Of a stretch of DNA of 64,000 nt, positions 1-8,206 are shown piece by piece. How positions within the stretch are numbered: the first letter of the stretch is position 1; each line of letters opens with the position of its first letter. The stretch lies in contig JAUWGH010000008.1 of assembly GCA_030606485.1 (NCBI GenBank), positions 1 to 64,000 of the forward strand, given 5' to 3'. This DNA comes from Promethearchaeota archaeon. GTDB lineage: Archaea; Asgardarchaeota; Lokiarchaeia; Sigyniarchaeales; SOKP01. The notes beneath the pieces were generated by a model. That model saw only the letters and a program-made list of their open reading frames with translations. It had not been told where the DNA came from and searched no databases. A program made the translations under genes and the position numbers.

Positions 1-303
1 TCCATCTAAGTTAATCACGGCAAGACCGCCATCAGTTCCCACAACAACAAATTGTTCTCCTTCTTCTGTAAATCTAACCAACCTTGGTTGCATGGTCGGT
101 CCTTCACCAATTAACCCCTGACCAAATTTCCATAAAATTGCATTGATATCTGAATTATTAGAGGGTGTCTTAGAATTAATAGGCGATTTTTTAATGCTTG
201 ATTTAGGTACAACCAGTTCAATAACTGGAACAATCAAAATAAAAACTATAACAAATAAAGTTAAAATTTTGTAATATTTCTTAAATTTTGTCTGTATTTT
301 CAA
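1..303 (-). CDS. Membrane-anchored beta-propeller (PQQ/WD-like) protein, N-terminal part
   Basis: This minus-strand gene is cut by the window edge, so only about 101 N-terminal residues are visible. I read a TTG start at 303..301, following an in-frame TGA at 318..316 and a purine-rich GAAGAGAA stretch. The protein opens with basic residues and one hydrophobic segment (about residues 14-33), then a Ser/Asn/Thr-rich linker. The visible end contains VVVGTDGGLAVINLDG, typical of a blade in PQQ-like or WD-like beta-propellers, where a strand ends in a GxDGxLxxxxxDG turn. It is probably a membrane-tethered propeller facing outside. The propeller assignment rests on one blade, and the specific function cannot be told. 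Confidence 0.6.
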   Translation of the reverse strand, partial: MKIQTKFKKYYKILTLFVIVFILIVPVIELVVPKSSIKKSPINSKTPSNNSDINAILWKFGQGLIGEGPTMQPRLVRFTEEGEQFVVVGTDGGLAVINLDG

Positions 304-1258
304 AGGATTTTCTCTTCAGATTAAAAATTTTGGATAAAATCAATAATAAATCGATTTCTCCATTAATGTCTAATTTATTACATAGAAAGACGTTTATTTA
401 AAAGTTTTTATCGTTTTAAAAATAGATCTCATAATACTTCAGATAATTCTTAGTCGTAAATAAAAATTATTCTATTTCAAATAATTCTTAACTTAAATAA
501 AACTAAATTCATTCAACAGAATATGTATTATTCGTTGTTTATTTTTGGTTACATTCCAAATATTTAAAATCGTGAGGGATAGTAATAATTATTGAAAATA
601 CATTAAAAAAAATTATCTTAAAAATTTGTATTTTTTATCTCAAATCATGAGAGAGAAAAAATTGAAAGAAAAATATTTCTTATAGGAATTTATTATTATA
701 AACATATTTGTTTTTAATCTAATTAATCCTAAATGTCTTATCCAAACTTATAGACTCGAGATATACAAAGGAGACGAATTTTTCTGGGAGGTAAAGTTAT
801 TAGACGAAAAAAAGTTAGAAGAAACTTCAGGTGCAAATTGGATGAGTTATTTAGATATGAATATCCAATTAGGCGCAAAAGAAAAAATAAGAATAAAAAG
901 TGTCGAAGACGACATTCTATCAGATTCTTGGCATATTAGAGTAAGATTATAATTTCAAATTCAATTTTAATATTGGAACATAAAATATTAAAAATAAACG
1001 TAGAACTAATTTGCTCTATCTATTTCAAACATCTCAAAATGATTTTATTCTTCGATAATCGATAATTTGTAAATATTCGATGTTAAATCCAATCCTATGA
1101 AATTCTAAGTAATTTAATCCTTGTATTTAAAATTTATACTCCAAACAGTATTTTCTCTTATTTTAAAAAGTGTAAAATTCACTTTAACGTATAACACGAG
1201 TCAATCATTTATTAGCGTTAAATAAACAAAGCCAATTATTATCAAAAAAGTCACAATA
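304..1258. other. Intergenic region of about 950 bp with one gene fragment
   Basis: Very AT-rich, with many stops in all frames. The only coding-like stretch is the fragment at 686-952, described separately. I see no RNA-like GC island, repeat array or mobile element. The right end carries the TATA element of the secreted-protein gene. Confidence 0.5.
686..952 (+). pseudogene. Fragment of an unrecognised protein, C-terminal part
   Basis: An open frame runs from after the TAG at 683-685 to a TAA at 950-952. From about 749 the translation is protein-like: a mixed charged/hydrophobic pattern with YKGDEFFWEV, SYLDMNIQLG and SWHIRVRL, as at the end of a beta-rich protein. No ATG, GTG or TTG precedes this part, and the first 20 codons look like non-coding AT-rich sequence. 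It is best read as the 3' remnant of a lost gene. A short gene with a rare start codon is possible. I do not recognise the family. Confidence 0.35.
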
Positions 1259-1270
1259 TTTATATATAAG
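1259..1270 (+). promoter_or_regulatory. TATA box of the secreted-protein gene
   Basis: TTTATATATAAG is a close match to the archaeal TATA element. Transcription would start near 1290-1295, leaving a short leader before the ATG at 1355. Confidence 0.5.
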
Positions 1271-1354
1271 CATATCTAATGGTAAAATGGAGCAAATTTG
1301 ACAAAAAAATAAAATAAATCTAATTAAAAATTATATAAAATGAGGGAAAGAGAA

Positions 1355-1873
1355 ATGAAAAAGAATATTCTTCTAACAATTGGATTAATAACACTAACCA
1401 TGATATGTTTCCAAGCTATGGGATTAGCCGCAGAAATAGAAAGTTTCCCCCCTGAATGGATCACAGCAGGTAGTTTTAGTGTATCAGAAGGAACTCACTC
1501 TGGTGGCGAATTAGAAGATACTTATACATACAATTTAGAATATCTCGAAATTAGATGCGATGGAGGTACGGATCCTCCCTTTGAGGCAGAAGTGGATTTT
1601 AATTTTGGTGGAGTTAAGTGCAGTAGAGTTAAAATATATGTAGCTACAGATCCGCCATATTGTGCGGGTAATCCATGTTCAGCTTATGTAAAATATTCAG
1701 GAGAGGGATGGACTTATTTAGGCGTTTTTAATCCATATTCTTGGAAAGAATTTAATCTAAATACTGCGAAATATACCAATCAAATAAGAATATATTTTTA
1801 TCGTAATGCTGGGATTGGATATCATTATCTTAAAGTAGATTATATTAGGTGCTACACTACTGGACAACCATAA
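1355..1873 (+). CDS. Small secreted protein with signal peptide
   Basis: A 172-residue protein. I prefer the ATG at 1355 over the one at 1340: a GAGGGA Shine-Dalgarno-like stretch lies about 8 nt before it, and the protein then begins directly with a standard signal peptide (MKKN, a hydrophobic core of about 17 residues, then a likely cleavage after GLAA). The mature part is beta-rich with aromatic and Gly residues and several Cys that could form disulfides outside the cell (RCDGG, VKCSRV, PYCAGNPCS, IRCY). It resembles a single jelly-roll or carbohydrate-binding-type sandwich, but that is only a shape impression. It is monocistronic, with its own TATA box. Function unknown. Confidence 0.7.
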   Translation: MKKNILLTIGLITLTMICFQAMGLAAEIESFPPEWITAGSFSVSEGTHSGGELEDTYTYNLEYLEIRCDGGTDPPFEAEVDFNFGGVKCSRVKIYVATDPPYCAGNPCSAYVKYSGEGWTYLGVFNPYSWKEFNLNTAKYTNQIRIYFYRNAGIGYHYLKVDYIRCYTTGQP

Positions 1874-2030
1874 AAAAGAAGATTTTCCTTAATTACCCCA
1901 ATTATTAAATCTTTATTTTTTTTTTCCTATAATAAATCTGCAATAATGCTTCCTAATTCGCAGAATTAGTTATTGGTTTTTTTTATTTAATTTAATACTA
2001 TTTATTATTATTATTAGATATATTTCCAGC

Positions 2031-2431
2031 ATGGCTAAGCTAATTCAAGCGAAAGATCCAATTAAATTAAGTTTAAGGAACAGTAACCCCCTCAGAGCTG
2101 AGATCGAATTCAGAAATCTAGATGATACCAAGATGGTTTTGATAAATTAATAAATCTAGAGGTTCTTTGGTTGAGATGAAACCAAATTACCGAAATTAAA
2201 GGTTTAGATAAACTAAAGAATTTAAAGAGATTATATATCAATTCAAACAAGATTTCGGAGATTAAAGGTCTCGGGTCTCTTACGAAATTAGAAGTTTTAA
2301 ACATAGGAGATAACTCAATTCCGGAAGAAGAATTCGACGAATTGGGAGGATTAAACGAATGGGGAGAAGCAATTAAAGCACAGAAATTTGAAAAGTATTG
2401 CAAGAATAAAAAGATATTTACTTATAATTAG
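2031..2431 (+). pseudogene. Broken leucine-rich-repeat protein gene
   Basis: The first segment (ATG at 2031, 39 codons to TAA 2148) and the second segment (from 2153) lie in different frames, and the second has an in-frame TGA at 2177-2179. The second frame clearly encodes LRR units: NLEVLWLR, stop, NQITEIKGLDKL, NLKRLYINSNKISEIKGLG, then SLTKLEVLNIGDNSI, and a C-terminal cap ending in TAG at 2429. Each unit has the LxxLxxLxLxxNxIxxIxGL pattern. With one frameshift repaired and the TGA restored to a sense codon this would be a short intracellular LRR protein of about 130 residues. LRR proteins of this type are common in Asgard archaea. Sequencing error is possible, but two separate lesions favour real decay. 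Confidence 0.75.
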
Positions 2432-2466
2432 TCAAGTGTTTTCAAAAGATTTTATTATAAATTTAT

Positions 2467-3069
2467 TTAAGAGATATTAAAATTTTCTATAGTTAAAAAA
2501 TCACTCAATTTGGTAAGAAAATTTGGTCCATCTCCAGGGTTAAATTTTATATTAGCAGGATCAATTTCGTTCAAATTAATATAAGAGAGATAATCATCGC
2601 CCTTAATAACAGCTATACCAAATTTGCGTAGGTTTGTTTTTTCTTCATATTCTACTAATTCTACTTTATCTTTCATGATGGATTTATATTTTTCTTCAGA
2701 GGCTTTATCTTTAAATTCATAAAAGAATACTAAAAGACTTTTAAAGCTTCCGCTAAATAAGTTCTGCCAAAAAATCATATGTTCGATATTTTTTCTATTA
2801 TCATCTATTGAACTTTGAGGTATTTTTGCATCAATCTCATACGCCTCATCGTCTTTTTCGTAGGGATTAGGATAGTCAAACCCAATTACATCAATGACAT
2901 ATTTTTTATCTACATCTAACGAATTGAACGCTATAAAATCAAAATTTTCTAAGTTTAAGCCCATAAATGGTTGTGGTTGAGTGCTATAATTTCTTATGTA
3001 GCAAATATCTGAACTTTTTAGTATCTTTTCAAATATATCAACATAAGTTGCTTTATTTTTTTCACTCAT
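2467..3069 (-). CDS. Putative nuclease-fold protein, HYExAFE-like layout
   Basis: About 200 residues. I favour the ATG at 3069 over an upstream TTG at 3084: a TATA-like stretch (AATATATTTAAG, near 3095-3106) places transcription close to 3070, a leaderless start. No signal peptide or membrane segment. The order FDFIAFN, YVIDVIGFDYP, FWQNLFSGSFKSLLVFFYEF and a late GIAVIKGDDYLSYI resembles the HYExAFE family, thought to have a restriction-endonuclease-like fold. In that family the second strand usually reads DVKG; here it is DVIG, so the catalytic Lys appears lost. The match is by layout only. It sits beside another nuclease-fold gene (3764-6271), which may mean shared work on DNA. Confidence 0.45.
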   Translation of the reverse strand: MSEKNKATYVDIFEKILKSSDICYIRNYSTQPQPFMGLNLENFDFIAFNSLDVDKKYVIDVIGFDYPNPYEKDDEAYEIDAKIPQSSIDDNRKNIEHMIFWQNLFSGSFKSLLVFFYEFKDKASEEKYKSIMKDKVELVEYEEKTNLRKFGIAVIKGDDYLSYINLNEIDPANIKFNPGDGPNFLTKLSDFLTIENFNIS

Positions 3070-3241
3070 AATTATTCTTATCAAATTTATCTCTTAAATA
3101 TATTGCATAATTAACTTTTTAAAATACCAAAATACTGTTAGGGACATAAAAGATTTTTATAAGAAAATATGAGTTTTTCAATAAGGAATTATTGATGAAG
3201 TAAAATTTAATTTTTGTTTCAGAAAGAATTCATATTTCCAA

Positions 3242-3592
3242 TTAAGTGGGTTTAAATGTAATTCCAAAAATTTCTTTTCCATCTAAATTTTCTGTTAATT
3301 TTTGAAATTTAGATGTTAATTTCATTCCAATCTTAAGATTCTCCGAGCTTATTATTTGTCCAATCGCTTTTAATCCATTGGAGTATTCTACAACACCAAT
3401 AGTGTAAGATTTTTTATCGCGGTATTCAGAAGGAGGTGCATTAAGAATTGTATAAGTTAATAACTTGCAATCCCCAGAAGATTTAACTGTATCAAACGTT
3501 GTATTTTTACATTGGATACACCGGAGATGGTCAGGATGTTGAAGTTTCCTACATTTTTTACATTTTTTCCAAACAATAGTTGTTTCACTCAT
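3242..3592 (-). CDS. DUF35 zinc-ribbon/OB-fold acyl-CoA-associated protein
   Basis: About 116 residues with the standard two-part layout. The N-terminal zinc ribbon has CKKCRK and CIQCKN, four Cys for one zinc. The OB-fold that follows has LLTYTILNAPPSEYRDKKSYTIGVVEY and a GMKLTSKF turn. Proteins of this family (COG1545) form complexes with archaeal thiolases and HMG-CoA synthase and are thought to help channel acetoacetyl-CoA. The likely partner is the thiolase at 6503-7666, same strand but separated by one large gene. I chose the ATG at 3592; a GTG three codons upstream is also possible. Confidence 0.8.
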   Translation of the reverse strand: MSETTIVWKKCKKCRKLQHPDHLRCIQCKNTTFDTVKSSGDCKLLTYTILNAPPSEYRDKKSYTIGVVEYSNGLKAIGQIISSENLKIGMKLTSKFQKLTENLDGKEIFGITFKPT

Positions 3593-3763
3593 AAATTTCA
3601 CATCTTAATATCTTCACTTCTTACTACTTCAAGAATCTCAAAATGTAAATATAAATTATTAAATAATAAGAAGAGGAGCTTTCTAATATTTAATATATTG
3701 AATATATTAAATTTATTAAGATTTTTCATGGAAAAAGAAACTTAATATTAGTATAAACTATCT

Positions 3764-6271
3764 TTAAGAATCATCAATACTTAAAAAAAATATTTTAAAT
3801 AAATCCAAATATTTCTCCCATTCTTTAGTTAATTGGGGATATTTTTGTTTTAAATAATCTAATAAATTAACAACAGAATATAAAATAAGAGGATCAAACT
3901 CCCAAGCATGGTATTTGTTAAAAGTAATACATTTAATTTTTAAATCTGAAATTTGCAACATATTCCTAAGAATTAATCCATAAAAAGCGACCTGAGGTAA
4001 AGTGCGTAAAAAATTTCTATCTTTTTTTTTTTCTTCATCTGGTTTATAATCACAAGCGTAAATAATTCCATCATAATAAAAAAGAAAATCAATATGCCCA
4101 CTAATATATCTAAATCCTACATTATAATATTCTACATTTTGCCAGACAAGAACTTCTGTAGCAATAAGGTTTTTATCCCTTTTTAAAAAAAATTTTTGTA
4201 ATTTCTCGTGATAAATGTTTCCTTGGTTGCTAAAATTTTCAGCAAAATCTTCAAAAAATGAGATTTTATAGTAATTTTCAGCAAAATTTATAAAATCAAT
4301 CAATTTCTTTCCTAAAAAAGAATTATCTCCTTTAATAATTAATTTATTCTTTTCTAATTTGTTTATAAATGAATTAATATCTCCTTTTTTAAGTGGTTTA
4401 TTCCGATTATGAGAAATTTTGAAATCGGAACAACAAGGATTAATAATTTTAAACATTTCTTTATCGAAAGACTTATTTTCTATAATATCAAATAGCTTAC
4501 CCAATCTCTTAGCTAAATCTTGATTGGATATTCTAAATAAATTATCATAATTGCATCTAAACAATAGACGATGCCATCGATAAGGTTCATTAGTAAAGCC
4601 CACTTTAAATTTAGTTTCAAAAATATCCTCTAAATCCTCAATTATTTCTTTAACATAGCTGCCATGAGAAAATAAAGTATCGAATTTTTCCGCTAAATAA
4701 TTATATCCTATTAATGTATCATATTTAGTTTGGATTTTAATAGTTCTAATTAACTCAATCATCAAATAGAAATACTTTTCAAACAAGTTATTTGTTTCTG
4801 GATTATTAATTAAATAAAATAATCTCCCAAATTTTCGAATATTTACATCTTTAATGTCTCTTATTTTTAATAATAACATATTATCAAAAAAATCATAAAA
4901 TTTTTCTAATACTTCAGAATTATTTATTAAAAAACAATTATTATCTAATATTTGATAAATTTCGCGATATAATTGTTTTAAAATATGAAATGGAATCTGA
5001 ATAGAATGTATATCATCATCAACTAATATTCTTGCGTTGCTTGTATACCATCTTTCATAGCCATCTTCTCCATAAGCCAATAAGAATTCATATTCATTAA
5101 ATAAATTCCTTAAAAATTGGATTATTCTCCGCGGTCCTAAAATGTTTTTATACTGTTCATTTATTTTAGTATAACTGCCATACATCTCAAAAAGTTTTAA
5201 AATATTATAAGCGAATTCTTTTGAGTAATCAATTATAGCTTTTTCGGTATAACCAATAACATCTGAAAGAGTAAGATTATATTTTTCGATCTCATTTATA
5301 ATACTATCTTTTTGAATATCCCATGAAATTGGCTCAATTTCTGAGATTATTCTATATATATCTTCCTTTTTTTGTATTATTATCAAGTTTTGTGTATAAT
5401 ATTTCATAGATTTCTTATCTAAAGTCTCATAAGTTAAAATATTAGAAGAAATATTAATAGATTCAAATAATTTTTGCAAACCATTCAGAAAATCTTCTGT
5501 ATTTTGAAATTTTATTGATAATCTACCATCAAATTTATCAAGATATTCTCTAAAACTTATATTATAAACAGATGCACTATTAATTATCCCTATTAAACAT
5601 GAATATATTAATTCATCATTTTCAAAAATCCAATTTGGTATCTCTCTTGTCCTTGAAGATATATTATCAATATACACTCCTAATGTTAAAATTTCATAAA
5701 CAATAACGGTTCTATTAATAGTAAAGTTCGATGTCTCTCCATTATCATTATAATTTACTATAAATCCATTGTCTTCTGATATGTTAAAGAGATCCAGTAA
5801 CAATTCTTTCAAATAATTAACATATCTAATATCTTTATGATACTTTTTATTGCAATAAATTACTAAAGAATAATGTGTACTTCTTGATTTCTTAATATAA
5901 ATAGAAGCTTGTCCCAATAAAATACCTACAAATTCAGCAACCTTTTGAGATTTTTGTAAATTATATAAAACTAAATCATTCCTTCCTAAAACTTTCAAAT
6001 GAGGAATCTTACGATTAGATAGTTTTTGTAATTTATCAAAATGTTCCAACGATATTGAACTTCCTCTATAAATTGCATTACTCAATTTTAAAGTATGAAT
6101 AGTATAGTTATTATAAGGATGAAGATTTTTAATTTTCTTAAAAATTTGCGCTAAAAACTCTTTTTTAACTATAACCTTTTCATTACTAAAATTGTATTGA
6201 TCCCTTAAAATGAATTTTCCATCGTTAAATAAAGCGTTTAGTTCCTTTTCATTCTCATATAGGAAATCCAT
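3764..6271 (-). CDS. Degenerate LAGLIDADG domain fused to a RecB/Cas4-like PD-(D/E)XK nuclease
   Basis: An 835-residue cytoplasmic protein. Residues about 55-90 resemble the small DNA-binding module before many archaeal LAGLIDADG enzymes (YRGSSISLEHFDKL). Residues about 111-275 follow the homing-endonuclease fold: EFVGILLGQASIY, a later IPNWIFENDELIY, then CLIGIINSASVY. The expected motifs are LLGDGSI and GLIDTDGSV, so both catalytic acids are missing. A long helical middle (about 300-670) is unrecognised. Residues about 684-770 carry a complete RecB-type nuclease: H688-E689, E706, GHID with D728, D741-Y-K743, and Q760...Y764. I infer a DNA-guided nuclease in which the old homing enzyme supplies binding and the RecB domain supplies cleavage. 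No CRISPR array or transposon is nearby. Confidence 0.75.
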   Translation of the reverse strand: MDFLYENEKELNALFNDGKFILRDQYNFSNEKVIVKKEFLAQIFKKIKNLHPYNNYTIHTLKLSNAIYRGSSISLEHFDKLQKLSNRKIPHLKVLGRNDLVLYNLQKSQKVAEFVGILLGQASIYIKKSRSTHYSLVIYCNKKYHKDIRYVNYLKELLLDLFNISEDNGFIVNYNDNGETSNFTINRTVIVYEILTLGVYIDNISSRTREIPNWIFENDELIYSCLIGIINSASVYNISFREYLDKFDGRLSIKFQNTEDFLNGLQKLFESINISSNILTYETLDKKSMKYYTQNLIIIQKKEDIYRIISEIEPISWDIQKDSIINEIEKYNLTLSDVIGYTEKAIIDYSKEFAYNILKLFEMYGSYTKINEQYKNILGPRRIIQFLRNLFNEYEFLLAYGEDGYERWYTSNARILVDDDIHSIQIPFHILKQLYREIYQILDNNCFLINNSEVLEKFYDFFDNMLLLKIRDIKDVNIRKFGRLFYLINNPETNNLFEKYFYLMIELIRTIKIQTKYDTLIGYNYLAEKFDTLFSHGSYVKEIIEDLEDIFETKFKVGFTNEPYRWHRLLFRCNYDNLFRISNQDLAKRLGKLFDIIENKSFDKEMFKIINPCCSDFKISHNRNKPLKKGDINSFINKLEKNKLIIKGDNSFLGKKLIDFINFAENYYKISFFEDFAENFSNQGNIYHEKLQKFFLKRDKNLIATEVLVWQNVEYYNVGFRYISGHIDFLFYYDGIIYACDYKPDEEKKKDRNFLRTLPQVAFYGLILRNMLQISDLKIKCITFNKYHAWEFDPLILYSVVNLLDYLKQKYPQLTKEWEKYLDLFKIFFLSIDDS

Positions 6272-6502
6272 TTTTAATTACTTCAAATTCATTTTGTTTT
6301 TATAATAATTTTAAAATGAAGGAAATAATAAAAACAAAAACTCTCAGAAAATATAGTATAAAATAATATTTACGAATTTTATCTATTTCATTTTTTTGAT
6401 TATTTAGTGTTAATTAAACTCATTAAAATCCTTTATATCAGTGGAAAGTAATTGTTAACTTCATATATTATGACAATTATTTCTAATTATTTTAATACAA
6501 AA

Positions 6503-7666
6503 TCACATTCTCTCTACTAATATTGAAAGTATATTATTCCCAAATCCCCCAAAATTACAAGTTATCCCAGTTTCCGCGCCTTCGATTTGTCTTTTCCCTG
6601 CTTCTCCCCTTAATTGCCATACTAATTCCACAACTTGAGCAACTCCTGTTGCTCCCAAAGGATGCCCTCTTGCTTTTAAACCACCTGAAGGGTTAATGGG
6701 AATTACTCCACCAATTTCCGTTAATCCCTCATACGCGGCTTTAGCGCCTTCACCTTTTTTGAAGAATCCCAAATCTTCACTCTGGATCGCTTCTAGTATA
6801 GTAAATGCATCATGGGCTTCACATACATCAATATCTTCAGGTGTTTTTTTAGCCATACTATAAGCTTGTTTTGAGCAGATTTGAAGTGCCTTCAAGACAG
6901 TTAGATCTTCACGTTCATAAACGATATGAGTATCTGTCGCCTGACCTACTCCTGTGATAAGGATAGGTGTATCACAAAACTTTTTTGCTATTTCAGCAGA
7001 ACATAAAACCATTGCAGCACCTCCATCTGAAATGGGGCAAATATCATATAATCGTAATGGATCCGCTATAATTGGAGAGGCTAATGCCTTTTCAAGAGTT
7101 ATTTCTTTTTGAAAGTGAGCATAAGGATTATTCATACCATTTTTGTGGTTTTTCACGGCAATACTTGTTATCCATTCTTTGGGGACATTATACTTTTCCA
7201 TATAAGTTCGAGTAAGCATTCCAGCCAAAGATGGGAGGGAGACTCCGTGAACCCTTTCAGCATTATGATGAGTTAATGTAGCAACTGCAGAGGTTATTAA
7301 ACCAGGCGTTGTAATATGGGTCATTTTTTCAGCTCCCACAACTAGGACCATATCACATGCTCCTGAAGTAATTGAATAAAATGCATTCTTAATTGCTGAT
7401 CCTCCAGATGCTGGTCCATTCTTAACGTGGTCAGCAGCTGCTGGAATTAAACCAATTCGGTCTACCACGGCACTTGCAATTGCGGTCATATGATTTAGTG
7501 TTTCTGCTAACATGCATGATACATAAACAGCATCAAAATCTTTATCGTTTGTATTTGAATTTTCAATTGCTTGTAATGAGGCATCACATAATAGATCTAA
7601 TAAATTTTTATCTTCCAACTTCCCAAATTTTGTATGTCCAACTCCTATTATCGCTACTTTATTCAT
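6503..7666 (-). CDS. SCP2-type thiolase (acetyl-CoA acetyltransferase family)
   Basis: About 387 residues, the usual length of archaeal thiolases. Residue numbers here count from an ATG two codons upstream, at 7672. The family is shown by EAHDAF (H287), NPSGGLKARGHPLGATG (H337) and a closing NFGGFGN. The enzyme would condense or cleave acetyl-CoA and acetoacetyl-CoA, at the head of the mevalonate route or in beta-oxidation-like chemistry, with a DUF35 partner such as 3242-3592. The odd point is the nucleophile site: family members read about ACASGG, but here it is GPASGG, with Pro87 in place of the reactive Cys. C372 lies near the second active-site loop. The protein may be a thiolase-fold enzyme of altered chemistry or a scaffold. 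Its promoter region is shared with the divergent zinc-ribbon gene. Confidence 0.85.
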   Translation of the reverse strand: MNKVAIIGVGHTKFGKLEDKNLLDLLCDASLQAIENSNTNDKDFDAVYVSCMLAETLNHMTAIASAVVDRIGLIPAAADHVKNGPASGGSAIKNAFYSITSGACDMVLVVGAEKMTHITTPGLITSAVATLTHHNAERVHGVSLPSLAGMLTRTYMEKYNVPKEWITSIAVKNHKNGMNNPYAHFQKEITLEKALASPIIADPLRLYDICPISDGGAAMVLCSAEIAKKFCDTPILITGVGQATDTHIVYEREDLTVLKALQICSKQAYSMAKKTPEDIDVCEAHDAFTILEAIQSEDLGFFKKGEGAKAAYEGLTEIGGVIPINPSGGLKARGHPLGATGVAQVVELVWQLRGEAGKRQIEGAETGITCNFGGFGNNILSILVERM

Positions 7667-7737
7667 AATCATGCATTTATTTTTTATTCAATTATTAATG
7701 ATAATATTTTGATTTATAAAAATTGGACTTAAGGATA

Positions 7738-7746
7738 TTTATATAC
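7738..7746 (+). promoter_or_regulatory. TATA box for a leaderless transcript
   Basis: TTTATATAC is centred about 27 bp before the GTG at 7769, so transcription would begin at or just before that codon. On the other strand, TTTTTATAAATC near 7710-7722 could serve the divergent thiolase gene. Confidence 0.5.
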
Positions 7747-7768
7747 TTAGTTTCTTCTTTTTTAATTG

Positions 7769-8096
7769 GTGATAAAAAATAGTTAATTTTTGCCAGTATT
7801 GTGGAAAAAAATTAGATATAAATATTAGATTCTGCCCCGATTGTGGGTGGGAAATAAAAGAAGATTCAAATCCAAATTTTCAAACACAGTCAGTTCAAGC
7901 ATCACAAGCTGCTGATCTCTCTAATCCATATGAGATTGATAATCCAAATCCCCCATCTCAGCCAACATCACCACCAGTATATTCAGGAGTACATGGGGGA
8001 GATGATGATGTTGGATTAGCCGTTGGTGCTGCATTATTATTTGGTCGAGGTCATAGAATTTATCGTAGGAGAAGAAGAAGATCCATCTTTTTTTAA
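7769..8096 (+). CDS. Small zinc-ribbon protein with basic C-terminal tail; start in a different frame
   Basis: The clear coding frame (about 105 residues, ending at TAA 8094-8096) begins with IVNFCQYCGKKL and RFCPDCGW, a classical double-CxxC zinc ribbon. A Pro/Ser/Gln/Asn-rich linker follows, then a Gly/Asp patch, a short hydrophobic stretch (VGLAVGAALLF) and a tail of arginines (RIYRRRRRRS). No ATG, GTG or TTG lies in this frame before the ribbon. The promoter-placed GTG at 7769 is one base out of phase, across a run of six A (7774-7779). Either one A is surplus through assembly error or mutation, or a rare start codon is used. Zinc ribbon plus linker plus membrane or basic tail is a common layout in Asgard proteins. 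Function unknown. Confidence 0.55.
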
Positions 8097-8206
8097 TTTT
8101 GATTTTTTTTGAAGATACTCTTTTTTTATTAATTTTTTTAAAAAGATTTTAAGTCTAAATTGTTTATTTCTTATTATTCGAAGAAGCCAATATTTTATGA
8201 ATTTTT

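Noticed and set aside
2110-2403. Open frame on the minus strand, 97 codons
   Set aside because: It is the shadow of the plus-strand LRR pseudogene; its Ser/Asn/Phe-rich translation has no protein character.
3512-3745. Plus-strand open frame of 77 codons
   Set aside because: It overlaps the DUF35 gene in antisense and has a low-complexity end.
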